Position numbers and translations under genes: made by a program. The notes under the pieces are model-generated. The model did no database searches and was not told the origin of the DNA. It saw only the letters and a program-made list of their open reading frames with translations. Source: Cinnamomum chago (lineage: Eukaryota; Streptophyta; Magnoliopsida; Laurales; Lauraceae). From it: 64,000 bases of DNA. The stretch's first letter is position 1. Every line of letters starts with the position of its first letter. The DNA lies in NCBI GenBank assembly GCA_038049695.1, contig CP142451.1, positions 41,427,001 to 41,491,000 of the forward strand, written 5' to 3'. This document shows positions 23,676-35,975 of the stretch, one piece after another.

Positions 23676-24765
23676 TCTTGCCTCCATCTATCACTTACAC
23701 TGAGGCTTTTGGCATTTCCCTCTAAATCTGCCTTCTAACGTTCAAGAATTGCTCTCCTCTGCCACATCTCTTCTCTCTCCCACCTCTTCTGTAAGAGACC
23801 TCCTTACCTGGAAGGCTTCCACCAATGGTCAGTTCTCCCAAAGCAGTGCTTGGAATGCAATCAGATCCAGAGGCATCACCCTCCAGTGCCCTCCCCTGAT
23901 CTGGAATGGAATCTCCCTCCCCAGAGTCAGTTGTTTTGGCTGGCGTCTGATACTCAACCAAACCCCAACAAAAACTTATCTTCAGCACCTCGGGTTCTCC
24001 TTAGCCTCAAGATGCAACCTCTGCTTTAATGGTATTGACTCAGTCTGTCACATCTTCTTCTCCTGCACTATAGCTCAGTCACTTTGGAGTTGGACACTCC
24101 ATTCTGCTAGTGCCCAGCAACCCTCCTCCTGCTCTGCTTCTTCAATTTGGAACTCACTTTCAAGAGGAAATGACTCAACTGGCAGGTCCTTCATGGCGTC
24201 AACCTTCTTATCTGTCACTACACCAAAAATCGGAAATTGGAACGGAAAAGCGTTCCTAATCCTTCCGTTCCTAATCCGTTAAAGTGTTCCAATTTCCGTT
24301 CCAATTTGGATTAGGAACGGTTGGTACCAAATTGGAACGGAAATTGGAACACTTTAACGGATTAGGAACGGAAGGATTAGGAACGCTTTTCCGTTCCAAT
24401 TTCCGATTTTTGGTGTAGTGTGTCCTCTATTCCCTATGGAAGACCAGGAATGCAGCTATCTTCAACAATCAACACTTTCCTCTAAACCAGATCTTAGGCA
24501 ATCTGCAAGATGATCTCAGCTCCTCTCTAAGGAAGATCTCCAAACCATTTGTTAGCCAGCAACTCAGCTCCCTTCTCAGATCCATGAACATTTCAGGTCA
24601 CAGATCTTAGAATCCTCCTCTGGCAGCTTGTTGTAGCTCGTTACAGCTCTGGCTCTGTTGTTTTTTGCTTCTCTTTTTGTATCCTCCTCCTCCTCTGGAG
24701 GCTTTATTCTTTGTATTCTTTCTCCTTTCTCTTAATACAATTACCTCTTTATCATAAAAAGATAG
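23676..24765 (+). pseudogene. LINE (L1-like) ORF2 C-terminal remnant, split by a MITE
   Basis: The frame reads LSSATSLLSPTSSVRDLLTW and further on WNGISLPRVSCFGWRLILN, CNLCFNGIDSVCHIFFSC and SLWSWTLHS. This is the zinc-binding region found after the reverse transcriptase in plant LINEs (W..PPK..F.W pattern with a C..C....H....C set). At 24216 a 205-bp MITE interrupts it. Removing the MITE and one TGT restores the frame, which continues LYSLWKTRNAAIFNNQHF to a stop at 24608-24610. A 3' UTR follows with TTAATACAATTACC and a short A-rich end near 24765. The endonuclease and RT core are missing, so the copy was 5'-truncated or cut by the CACTA fragment to its left. Plus orientation. Confidence 0.8.
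24216..24420. mobile_element. 205-bp foldback MITE with CACTA-type ends (copy 1)
   Basis: A perfect 92-bp inverted repeat with a 21-nt loop (24308-24328). Termini are CACTACACCAAAAATCGG and its complement. Flanking 3-bp TSD TGT (24213-24215, 24421-24423) fits CACTA transposition. It lies in the LINE remnant. Its loop is the reverse complement of the loop in copy 2 at 37009-37213. Confidence 0.95.
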
Positions 24766-24769
24766 ACAA

Positions 24770-26032
24770 CATTCATTGTTTAAAATGGACTGTGTTTCAT
24801 GAATTGGGAACTTGAAAAGGTATGAGTTTTTGGCGGAAAACTATAGAATCCTCCAAAAAAAAAATTACATAGTAATTTACAATAACCTATTTATAAACTT
24901 TTATGAAAATATTGAAATAATAACCTTGGCCAACATTTACAAAAAACTTTTAGGTGGTTGACTAACTGTTGAAAAATATTTTTTAGTTTTTAAATACTAC
25001 TTGATATCTAATAATTAAAAGCATGAGAAAAACGAATACTATCAAGAATTAGGAGTTTGGCAATGGAAGATTGGAACACTGTTTCTTTTTTAAAGGCTTT
25101 TTCAGATGGATTTTGGTCTAGTTTCATTTTTTCTTCATTCTTTTTATGATTCTGGTTATTGGTTCCCACTGTGCAGAGTGCATTGACATATGGTTGCACA
25201 TGACCAAACATGCCTAATCTGACCAATCTGGGGCTGAGCCCAAAGTCTTGAAAGAGAACGAGGAGTTTTCTCTACGTTTCTTTTTACATTTAGGTATTTG
25301 TTGTATATACATATCACTATCTTCTAAAAAAAAATACCAAATGCATTTAGCCCTAAAATAATTTGAAGCTATCAATTTAGTTGAGGTGGAACATAAGACC
25401 GACAATAGAAGTGATAAATGTAAGGATGTTAAATGCTGTTTTGGGCTCACTAATCTTGTGAGTTGAGAAACTCTTACACAAAATCAAATATTCAATATTG
25501 CTGATCATGGAGCATGTTTTATGAATTTGAAACTTGAAAACGGCATAAAAATAGACACCTATTTGATGTTTTTTTTTTGGGGATTTAGCTATAGGTGTAA
25601 TTCGGCCATACACTAACGATAAAATAAAAAAAATTAAAATAATTTATAAGAGCCTAAATATAGATTCCCAAGTAAATTGTGAAACAACATCTTTTTTAAT
25701 GAAACATTAATCCTGTTACTATCCATCACATGCCTCCATTACAGCCAAAATATTTGCAAGAACTTTTTTAGGTGGCTGAAAAGATTTTTAAATTCTTTAA
25801 ATATTACTTAATTTTTATTGTTTAAAAGCGAGAAGAATGAATGCTACTGTTATTGGTGTTGAAGGAGTATGATCAATTGTGCAGGTTAAGGAATTATTGC
25901 ATGCAAGGATTAGATAGAAAATTACATGAGCACACTTCTAATCTACCTTTCATGAATGGATAAAACTGATCGAAGTTTGCTGTTAATGTTAGCACAAATC
26001 TGCAGGAGGCTTGCTTCTACTCCTTTTTTATA
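24770..26032. repeat. AT-rich region with two diverged copies of a 250-340 bp segment
   Basis: The segment at about 24797-25050 (GAATTGGGAACTTGAAAA ... TTTAGGTGGTTGA ... TAAAAGCATGAGAAAAACG) recurs in diverged form at about 25515-25855 (GAATTTGAAACTTGAAAA ... TTTAGGTGGCTGA ... TAAAAGCGAGAAGAATG). No protein or terminal repeat was recognised. It may be a local duplication or two copies of an unnamed element. Confidence 0.5.
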
Positions 26033-26040
26033 TTTATTTC

Positions 26041-27036
26041 AATGGTTTAAAATCGTAGTATCGATCTCCGTATTGGCCGGGACAAAAATTGATATGATAT
26101 CGGCATTGGTCGTGGTTATCGGTCTGTCACGGTCGTCGTGATGTGAATTTTTTTAATCTAAAAAATTCGCAAAAATATCCAAAAAATCCAGAATATTAGA
26201 AAATGCTGGAAAACAATGTTTTCTTTTCTATTAGTGACAACAATAAATCAAAATATCGGTCACCTTAAGTTATGAGTCATGTTTGTGTCGCAGTTCGCTA
26301 TCTTCTCTAGTATTTCATATAATGCAACTATTATTTTGGCTCGTGGTCAATTTATTAGTGTAAAATCTAAGAAAGTAAAAATAACATAGCAATTATCTAT
26401 ACATTATTAATAAGCTATTAGTATTTACTATTTAGTATCATAAATACTCTAATAATTTTTTTTTAAAGTAGAAGATTTAAAAAAAACCATTTTTCTACAC
26501 CCAAAATCATGTTTATAAGTAGATCTAGCATGAAAATGTATAGATCTAAGTGAAGAACACAACACAAACCCAAAAATGACATGCCAAAGATCTTTTCATT
26601 CATTTCTATGCTTTATCTAAAAATAAAAAATGAAAAACACATAACAGTAAAAATAAGGGAGTTAAGTTGATTTTCTCTTACTAAATAGAATGATTTCTTC
26701 AAGAAATAGTATTGGAATTTGGAAATATGTAAGAGAATGAGCTATGGAGACATGGTTGCTCTAAGGAGATGAGGGGAGAGGAGAAGAAAATGAGAAAATA
26801 GGGAAAAAGTTACAAAAAATAGGGTTTTTGACCATTACTCCATCTCGGACGATATTTTGAAAATATCTCCCGAAATATCGATTAAACCGATATTTTGACA
26901 ATATCGTCCTAGATTGGCCGATATTTTGGGGATATTTTGTTGACTCGGTATCGCGGCAAAATATCGTCGCGGTATGGGTCGATACCGGTTCATATGGGCC
27001 GATATGAACCTATATCGGCCGAGATTTTAAACCATG
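26041..27036. mobile_element. 996-bp non-autonomous TIR transposon, possibly Mutator-like
   Basis: Termini AATGGTTTAAAATC and, on the other strand, CATGGTTTAAAATC form 14-bp TIRs. Flanks TTTATTTC (26033-26040) and TTTATCTC (27037-27044) match at 7 of 8 positions, suggesting an 8-bp TSD. Subterminal DNA is full of CGATATTTTG/ATATCG words and related GGCCGATA motifs, while the centre is AT-rich. No transposase frame exists. The superfamily is uncertain; 8-9 bp TSDs fit MULE or hAT. Confidence 0.65.
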
Positions 27037-27044
27037 TTTATCTC

Positions 27045-27813
27045 CATTTTGATATTCTCGTTTTTGTTTCTCACATCAGTCACCATCTATTTTAGGTGGA
27101 TGAAGCTTGATTTATCTTTTTCTTATTGTGAAGTTAATAAATAACTCATTTGTTTCTTGACTAGAGATACATTCTAGACTACTTCTGACGATTTATTATT
27201 TTATGCATTTGAATTAAAAATTACCACAATTTATTAATTTTCTATAAATTTTATAATAATACTTTTATAAATACTTAACATTTTAAATTCACGGGCTTTT
27301 TTAGCTAGTATGATATTAGAGCCAACTGGTTGTGAGTTCGGATCCTAAGAGAAATGATTTAATGCTAAACTTTGCGTGTCATGAAAAGTGCACCGACTAG
27401 GGTCCACTTATCAACACATAATCTAATACTCATGAATCAAAACCATGATTTATGGGTAAGAAATTAAAAGGCTAAGAAATTCTCATTATGTGGAGGCATA
27501 TATATCATTTATTATATGTAGTTTAACCAAAAGAATCGTGCCTCAACAAATTATAGGAGTTCGAAATTGAAAAATAATAACAAAGACTAGATGAACTTTT
27601 TAGATAATTAAGGCCAAAAGAAGGGTCTATATATGGAGAAACTTCCCTAATTATCACATATAAAAAAATAAATATGATCAAAGGAAAAGACTCAACAATA
27701 AAAGACAACTAAAGAGATCAAAGAAAGTAGTAATCAAATATTGAAAATATATATATGATAAATGATCAAGTGCAAATGTCTCGTGCTTTGTGAGATATCC
27801 CATGAGGTCCATT
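27045..27813. other. Unassigned AT-rich region
   Basis: No open frame with a known product and no element termini recognised. It forms the left flank of the copia element inserted at 27819. Confidence 0.5.
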
Positions 27814-28082
27814 GTAGATGAAAGTCATGGATCCTAACCCTAGAGGGGGGAGGAGGGGGGGGGGGGTGTGAATAGGGTGAGCTACACGAAGTGACCAATA
27901 ATGAAAAATTTTAACTTCTTTAAAATAAACTAGTCACAAGTGATGATTTATCAAACAAGATGCAGAAGCTAATAAAAACAATCACCACAAGCATAATGGT
28001 TCGGCCTCAATGCCTACATCCACTACCGGCTTGTGATCCAATCACCCCATCGGATTTCCACTATATTTATGATTTTCAATTG

Positions 28083-28250
28083 GCTAAGCAATAACCTTTA
28101 CAATGTGCTTTTCTACGCTAAGCAATAACCTATCAATGTGCTTTTCTAGGCTAAGCAATAACCTTTACAAGATGCTTTTCCAAGGCTAAGCAATAACCTT
28201 TACAATGTGTTTTTCTTAGGCTAAGCAATAACCTTTACAATAAAAAAATT
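28083..28250 (-). repeat. About 40-bp tandem array in the copia LTR
   Basis: Five units of GGCTAAGCAATAACCTTTAC with an AATGTGCTTTTCT spacer. The same array occurs in the 5' LTR (34960-35004 and 43459-43535) and, inverted, at about 37480-37615. The gypsy solo LTR at 35005 landed in one of these units, duplicating AGGCT. Confidence 0.9.
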
Positions 28251-29071
28251 TCTCTTAAAGAAGTGTCTACACAAACACTCAAAGAGATACAATTAAAGCT
28301 CAATTACAATGCCTCTTAATTAGGCGGATATGAAAGTGAAAAACTAACTCACACAAACATTAAATGAATGCAAAGGTGTATGCTCATGATGTGTGTGTGT
28401 GTGATTACTTCAATCAAGTTAGAAACAAAGCTCAATTAATATATGTTCAAAGCATTTAAAAGTTTAAGGCACATAAAAGATTTTGATTGAAGTGAAATGG
28501 AAATCACATGTATGGATACAAACTTGTTAATGATATGAAAATCAAAGGCTCACAAGTTGTATGAAATTAATTAGCTCTAAACATGTGATGCATGTGCAAT
28601 GTTGTTTTCAAAACTAAACAAATTTAACTAAAGTTCAAATGAATGAAAACAACAAATGAAGATTCAACCAAGTAAAAGAATTATGCTATAAAAGAAAACA
28701 AAGATTTTGTCTAAGCATGATTAAGGAAGATTTTAAAACAACTTGGATTGAAATCAAAGTGAAGAATCCAATCTAACTTAGATCAAAGATTAAAAGAAGA
28801 ATGGATTCAATACATCATAGTTATAATGCTAAAATTCATTTACCAATAATTTAAACAAAGCATATAACATATGATTAAGAAAAGTAAAGCTTACTTAGAG
28901 ATTTAACTTCATTAATCCAAGCTTTAGCTCTCCAAATGACCCCTTGGTCCCTCTTAGTTCATCCCCTTTGTCTTGTCTCCATACACTTCAAGGATGGCTT
29001 AAAAATCTCTACATTTGGTAAAGGAATGAACTTCATTTTATAGCCAAAAACTGCCCAACGGGTAGTCCCCG

Positions 29072-29225
29072 GTCGACCTGGAACAGGGCCCGGTCGACCT
29101 GGCCTTCAACGGTCATAAAACTGACCGTTTGAAAAGAGCACAACGGCTGTTTACCCAGTCGACCCGCAGTGGGCTCGGTTGACCGGGTCCCTTGGGCTGG
29201 TCGACCAACCACACTGCAGGTTGAC
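29072..29225. repeat. Palindrome cluster, GTCGAC type, in copia LTR
   Basis: Perfect GTCGAC at 29072-29077, 29093-29098, 29158-29163 and 29200-29205, with GTTGAC variants at 29178 and about 29220. Between the second and third copies sits an inverted repeat AACGGTCA ... TGACCGTT (29108-29129), conserved in the other two LTRs of this family. CACTGCAG is near 29212. The layout resembles the cluster in the gypsy LTR at 5331. Confidence 0.92.
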
Positions 29226-29604
29226 CCGGGCCTGGGACCAAATTCCCCTAAAATTGCATATTATAAAGTGATTTCTTGAGGAAACTTTTGGGACCACTGA
29301 ATCAAGGTTGGAATCATGTTTTAAATCAAGCTAAGAGGTTTAAAAACATGAAACATAAAAAGCCTAAAAGGATTTGAAAGATTTAAAACATAGGCTAGCT
29401 TGATTTCTAAAACTTCTTTTCAAATTAAATTGCATCCAAGTATAAAATCAAAACATGCATAAATCAACATTTTTACAAGTCTTAAAAACAATGCATGTAT
29501 AAATCAAGATTTGAAGATTTTTTAAATCAATGCATGTGTGAAAATTCAAATGATGCTAAAATGATAATGCATCCATCAAATTGCAATACACAAAATCCCT
29601 AACA

Positions 29605-30125
29605 ATCTCTCCCTTTGCAATTTGATGGCAACTTACTCAACACAGAATTTACACACTAAGTCTTCAGCTCCCCCTAAGCTGGACAAGCCTTGAAATCGCT
29701 TGGAGCTTGATCATTCTTCAAGCTTTCTTTTCATCTTTCTTTTATTAGCCAAGCATCTTCTTTAACTCTCCCTCTTTGACCATGCACTCTCTCCCTTTGG
29801 CAAGATATGCATTCTCTCCCCCTGTAGAAGATCATATAATATCTCCCCTTAGGAAGTATGGACATACTCTCCCCCTTTAGACAACTTGATTGCTCTCTCC
29901 CCCTTTGACATTAAATTGTAAAGGTACCTACACATGAAATAAGGATAATACCTTTTAGTAGCACCTGTTAACAAAAGAAATAAAAAATGAAATACATAAC
30001 AGGGTATCATGTATGGTTAGTAGTCTGTAAGGGTTCAAAGCCAATACAAAGGTCAATTTGATCAAAACTAATACTTCCTATGAAGGTTTACACTCCCCCT
30101 CAATCCATTCTCTCCTTTTGTCAAA
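29605..30125 (-). other. Multiple polypurine-tract array upstream of the 3' LTR
   Basis: Plus-strand pyrimidine blocks (CTCTCCCCCTTTGAC, CTCTCCCTTTGGC, TCTCCCCTTAGG and variants) recur about nine times, the first touching the LTR at 29605. On the minus strand these are GGGGGAGAG purine tracts. Several PPTs ahead of the 3' LTR are established for Sireviruses. Here they identify the lineage in the absence of coding sequence. Confidence 0.85.
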
Positions 30126-33100
30126 CTTTTGACAAATATTTAACTATTTGGAGCAAGAAGAAGATGGTTTTACCAATTGAGGGTAAACTTCAAGGAAAGA
30201 ATTAGGCACATATAACTATAGAGCTCAATATGATCAAATTACCAATATAAAGAGCAAGGTCAAGGAGAAAAGCGATCATGGATACCAATTGGAAAAACAA
30301 AGAATATCAATTGAGATTCAAAGATAAGTCTATTAAAACAATCACTCCAAAATGGAGTTATAAAGAATATAACTATTAAGATAAATCCGAAATAGATTTA
30401 ACTATGATAGAATTAAACATAAATCCGAAATAGGTTTACTTAAACATAGCATTAAATAATTTAACTATGAAAATCATATGCTATGAAAGTTTTGAAATCA
30501 TTTCATTCAATCAATAAATATGACTATTAAGTGCAAGATGAGTGAAATGAAATTCAAACATGAAGCCAACCTCAACTAATAACCAATCAAGATTATGAAT
30601 ACATAAACATGGTGGTCATGAGATATACCTATATGAGCAAGAGAGGTGACAAACATGAAAATTATGATGCTAATGGAGTGTGACATGGAACAAATACATT
30701 ACTATCAAGTTCAATCCAATGTACATAAGGTCATCACATACTCAAGATAAGACATCAAATCAATCGATACTAATTGAAACCAATTGAATTTGAAAACATG
30801 ATTAAGAGCAAGAATGTGACAAACACAAAATTCCATCAAGCATCATAAATGGATATTCATCACTTTTAAAGATATAACTAATGAGCATAGTGATGAATAA
30901 GATAAATTGCAATGCTTAGGATATAACTTGGTAATGTATGCAATTTTCAAAGTGACAAAATCATATGAATTCAACAACTAAAATATCCATCAAACATATA
31001 GATATACGAGGGATGGATTTCAAAGAGTTTCATATGATCAAGATCACTACTATGATGTTGAAACATGTATAAGGATGACATCACTTAGAGAATATACATG
31101 AATCAACATCATAACCATCCAAAAAGAAATGACTAGAAGGCGTAGAGGATGGATTTGAGTTCTAGTAAGGTTTCTACAAATATAATAAATATCACAACCA
31201 TACATGGAACAATTTGACATTTGCATAGAGAGGATCAATCAACACTCAAGATCTAAATCATACATATCATCAATAAAGAATATAACTATGTATGTACAAG
31301 AAGGTATGGAGTTAGAGGGATATCATGGATCGCATATAGATGAAAAATGGATCTCATAAATGGGTATACCTATTAAGAACGATGAATTAATCCAATTCAT
31401 CTAAAATGATCCATTAACCTATCATGCAACATCTCCACTCTAGCAAATGTACTAAGCTTACAATGCAATGTGAAATGGATATGAGGATTATACCAAATGA
31501 GCTTAGCACACTAAATCACATATGTACTTATTAGGCTCAAATGATAATAAAACAAAAGATTTTACTATAAAGTACATAAATAATCATCAATTGCATTAAT
31601 GAAAATATATACCAAGTTAGGCACAAACATGCAAATCAATGAAACCATATCCAACCACGCAACGTAAGACATCAAAATCAATTTGCATAAAAAGAATGTA
31701 ACTAAATGAGAAAAGATGCAAAATCTTTGTAAAAATTATTTCCTTCCAAATGATATAATCATAATTAAGCACAAGGAAATAAATTCAAGGAAAATGCATC
31801 TATAAATACAACCAATAAAGCTTAGAACATTTTCCAAAGTTTTTCAAATCACTTCAATATTTAAAATTCCAACAATGAATCATTTATAGAATTATGAGCA
31901 AGCGATTTTGAAAATCAAGAAGTGTACTACTATAAATTTTCAATTTGTATTCTAAAAATGACAATAGACACTCATACAAATTGAACACATATTTTCCATA
32001 CCAAGAGATATAACTTGAAAAATCAATGGAAAACTTAAATTGCTTCAAATCATTTGATTTACAATAAAGATCTAATTATGACATTCATCAAATGATTTTC
32101 CAACATCAATTGATCATGAAAAATCTAGCTATGAAAGCTTTTGTAATCACAATCAATTGATCATCAATAGATATGCACTACAAGAGATATAACTATATGA
32201 ACAAAATGCAAATCCATCAAGAAAATATTGCAATGAAGGGATTTTGAAAACCAAGAGATATAACTTAAAAGTTCATGAAGACAAAATCAAATGATCACAA
32301 AGAAACAGTGCATTTTAAGAGATGTGACTATAAAGAAGCAAAATGCATATGTAACATGACCAACAATTAGATATAACTAAAAGGAATAGGTTGGTCTAGA
32401 GAGTTTCAAGGCATTAAGGTGTTGGGTTTTGTGTATGCCCTAAAGCCCACTGACAGCATCCACATCTCTGTTACTGGATATTTACTGGTTATTTATTAGA
32501 ATTATTCTTTTCTCTTACTGCAGGTATATATGTATGTTTGTGTAAGGTCCATTATTTCTAGTAAATGACTTGGGTGTGTAGTGGCTACACACAGACAGGT
32601 ATGAGTCATGGACACTTGAAACAATAAACTGGTTCATAACTGAGAGATGGAGTTGGGCACTTCATCTTGGTATAAGTTAGAGTGAGATACTCTCCTGTAT
32701 TCAGGGTGACTTACCTTAGTCACAGGAGGCTTTTCTAGATTTATCTCATTAGTGCATGTGTCATGCATTGAACATGACCATTTGTAGGTATGATCTCTAA
32801 AATAGGACTATCACTGAGAGAGATCAAGTCACCTTATGCTACTGAGTGACCAGTGCTCTTAATCTTGAGCATATGTGGATGAACTGACGAAGTTGAGTTC
32901 TTGTACTTTAATTCACTATGGGTGAGATCCTGTTCATGGGTCAATAGCTCTATGTTTTGGGTACTTAAGCTTGATTAGTTGGGACGTACAGATGCAATAA
33001 AGAATCTATGCCATCTTGTGATGGAGTGATCGTTCCCTTAGAATTATCCGATTAATCATCAAAATCTAAGATCTTAGTATATGGATATTCCATATGGATA

Positions 33101-34676
33101 TTGAACTTGTGGGTCGCTCCCTGGGCCAAGCGAATGATATCCGCATGATGATTAAGTCAAGGATATGAAGTTCTAAGGTTGAGATATAATCAAGAAGGTT
33201 GATAGTACATCGGATAACTTGACTTGATTATGGATGTTACATAGAGGGGCATTTCGGTCATTTCACTTAGTAGGTCAAAGACGAATGTCATTTCCTGACG
33301 AGCTTATTTCATATTTAATATTTGTCCCTGGAGTGCAGCCATAACTCTTTAGTGGAATGAGTTAGGGTTAAAATGATCTTAATGTTGCTATGGGGGTTAG
33401 CATGGACATTTTGGTCATTTTGGGAGCCAAGGGCAAATATGTCTTTTGGTCCCTCTTCTAGCCATTTTCCTATATTGGCATGGTTTCCTAATTTAATTAG
33501 ATGATATGTGGTTGAATTATTTTTTGTGGAAAAATAATTTTTAGTTTAAATTCAAATAGGCCTTTGATGGCATACATGAATTTAACTCTAGCTAAATTAT
33601 TAACTTGTGGGCCATGGTGTGTTTATCTGTCCTGTGGGTCAGCCATAAAGGGAGACCCTTGTGTGATGTTTCAAATTTTGGAAAGGTATCTTTACTTGGA
33701 AGGTTGAATTCCTCATTGGGTAAGAATTCCTATGGCTGATGTTTTCTAATTATTTTAGAATATATAATTAGAAGGTGTTGCACTCCTAAGGTGGCTGGTT
33801 GTTAATTTTATGGGATGGTCATTCCTATTAGAGAGAACTAAAAAGGAATATAAAAGATATACATAGATCTCTCTACCCTAGGGGTGTAACAAGAGGAAGT
33901 GAATAAAAACCCTAGGCATGCAACAATAAGGATACCATTTTGGCTGCCCAAAAGAGTGAGATACACACGCCCATGGTTTTCTTCTTCTTCCTTCATTGAA
34001 GAGAGGAAATCAGGTCTGGGTTTTTTCCACAAAGTATAGTTCAGAAAACCCCTCAAGGAATCCATAGTTTGATCCCACAATCAAAGCCAATCAGATTGGG
34101 TTGTGGAATAGAAGAGAAGATCAAAAGAAAAGTTACTGCAGAAAATTCTTGCAACCTATATTACTGATTGCAGGCTTGTGATCAGTCCTTTGGAAGTTTA
34201 GTTTCAGAGATTTGAAGTCTTCATATCATCAAGGTATCAGTCCTCACTCATCTCCTTTTATTATACACTTGTTGATCATGATTTCATGGAGTTTATATGT
34301 GTATTTCATGGCTGATTTGCGCTGCCAGATCAGATCTATTTTAGACGATCCAAAGAAATATCAGCCATGGACGTCCCTAACATGTGATTTAAGATCTGTA
34401 TCGCATATACTTTCATAAGGTTAGTCTATTAGTCTACCTTTGAAGATTCACCTAAGGTCTTGATTAGGTTGTCCTTGAGAGTTCACTTTGAGGACTCACC
34501 AACTCTTGGAGATATAACTCGAAAATGTCTTAGAGTGGTGAAATGATACTTTGGGAAATTTCATTTTCGATCATAATGGAAATCATTACAAATATATACA
34601 ATAAAACACAACACTAGGGTTCTAATCTAGAAATGATCAACTCCGGGTTGTTAAGCCCTAAAATGGAGTAACCTCT
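30126..34676 (-). repeat. Non-coding internal region with recurrent GATATAACTA motif
   Basis: AT-rich DNA with no gag or pol frame. The word RATATAACTA or close variants recur at about 30210, 30368, 30861, 30922, 31281, 32011, 32186, 32264, 32364 and 34513, each in a similar A-rich context. It looks like a strongly diverged array of 60-150 bp units. It is interrupted by the solo LTR 32420-34415. Confidence 0.65.
32420..34415 (+). mobile_element. Ty1/copia-like solo LTR, 1996 bp
   Basis: Starts TGTTGGGTTTTGTG and ends CATATACTTTCA, with a perfect TSD TAAGG (32415-32419 and 34416-34420). A TATA-like AATATAAAAG at about 33847 lies 1.4 kb into the LTR, giving the plus orientation. Its layout (long U3, leader after TATA) resembles the LTR at 51982. 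There is no internal sequence. It is inserted in the internal region of the Sirevirus-like element. Confidence 0.92.
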
Positions 34677-34687
34677 CTCTGATACCA
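34677..34687 (-). other. Primer-binding site of the Sirevirus-like element
   Basis: The minus strand reads TGGTATCAGAG two bases after the 5' LTR end at 34690, complementary to initiator-Met tRNA. Confidence 0.92.
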
Positions 34688-34689
34688 AT

Positions 34690-35004
34690 TGAAAGTCCTG
34701 GATCCTAACCTAGAAGGGGGAGGGGGGGGGGGTGTGAATAGGGTGACCTACAAGAAGTGACCAAGAATGACAAATTTTAACTTCTTTAAAATAAATTAGT
34801 CACAAGTGATGATTTATCAAACATGATGCGGAAGCTAATAAAAACAATCACCACAAGCATTCACCATCACACAATGATTTATAGTGGTTCGGCCTCAATG
34901 CCTACATCCACTACCGGCTTGTGATCCAATCACCCCACCGGATTTCCACTATTTATGCTTTCAATTGGTTAAACAATAACCTTTACAATGTGCTTTTCTA
35001 GGCT
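34690..35004 (-). mobile_element. 5' LTR of the Sirevirus-like element, PBS-proximal part
   Basis: The 315 bp match the left end of LTR 27819-29604. It is interrupted at 35005 by a gypsy solo LTR and continues at 43464. TSD AGGCT (35000-35004) marks the break. Confidence 0.92.
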
Positions 35005-35849
35005 TGTCGCGACCCCGGACCGGGCTACCGAGGTCCTAATCCGGGATCGAGACATTAATGATGATGATGATGGTGCAGTGATTGAATGGTTAATATGTAT
35101 AGTGTGTCAACAAGGTGCACACACTTATTTAATTTCCCACAGGTGTCTGCGGTGAGGATATCACAACCATATATGAACATTTCTATTAATTGCAGAAGCG
35201 TGTAGCAAATCAAATATTCAATCCATCTCCAATCATAAAGATGATAACACAAGTATAGTACCGTATCAGAATGAGCAATGATCATTAACATGTTACCCAA
35301 AAGTAAGGTTAAAGTTTAAACAAAAGATCATTTAGTTACATTCCCAAAAATAGAGGCCAACAAGGCCAATATGAACAAAATACCAATCCCCAAAAGAATG
35401 GTTAAAAGTTCTCCCAAAATGTTATCTCTCTAGCAATCTAATGTCTACATGACATCATCAGCACGCTGTTAGGAATTTTCTAGATTGCAATTTGATGGAT
35501 GCATTTCATTCTAGCATCATTTGATTCACACACACTTGCATTGCTTTAGTTAATCTTGAAATCTTGATTTACTCATGCATTACTTTTAAGAGTTGTAAAA
35601 GTTTTGATTTATGCATGATTTGTTTTTAATCTTGGATGCATTTGTCTTAGAAAAGAGTTTTATCAAATCAAGCTAGCCTATGAGTTTTAAATCTTTCAAA
35701 ATGTTTTAGGCTTTTTATGTTCCATGTTTTAAAACCCTTAGAATGATTTAAAACATGTTTTAAAGCTTGATTTTATGGCCCAATTAATTCCACAAAGAAA
35801 AACTTTGAATTTGCAAAAAATGGATTTTGGGGCCACTGCAGTGTCTCCG

Positions 35850-35975
35850 GTCGACCGGCGCAGAGGTCCCGGTCGACCGGGAACACTGCAAGGCAGAAAG
35901 TTGTCCTGGCGCCCCAACGGTCAGAAATTTGACCGTTGTGTGGTCCCGGTCGACCGAGACCTCTTTGCCGGTCGA
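35850..35975. repeat. Palindrome cluster, GTCGAC type, in copia solo LTR
   Basis: GTCGAC at 35850-35855, 35872-35877 and 35949-35954, each inside CCGGTCGACCG, plus GTCGAT at 35971. The hairpin CAACGGTCA ... TGACCGTTG (35915-35938) lies between the second and third, as in the sister LTRs. CACTGCAG at 35834 precedes it. Confidence 0.92.

Larger units (their letters stand above)
27819..29604 (-). mobile_element. 3' LTR of the Sirevirus-like element
   Basis: 1786 bp; plus-strand ends TGAAAGTCATGGATCC and CCCTAACA. It contains a G-run with GTGAATAGGG near 27860, the GTTCGGCCTCAATGCC block common in plant copia LTRs (about 27998), a 40-bp tandem array (28083-28250) and a GTCGAC module (29072-29225). 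Confidence 0.92.

Noticed and set aside
29072..29225. Palindrome clusters considered as a CRISPR array
   Set aside because: Repeats are 6-10 bp, spacers are irregular, and the genome is a plant nuclear genome.
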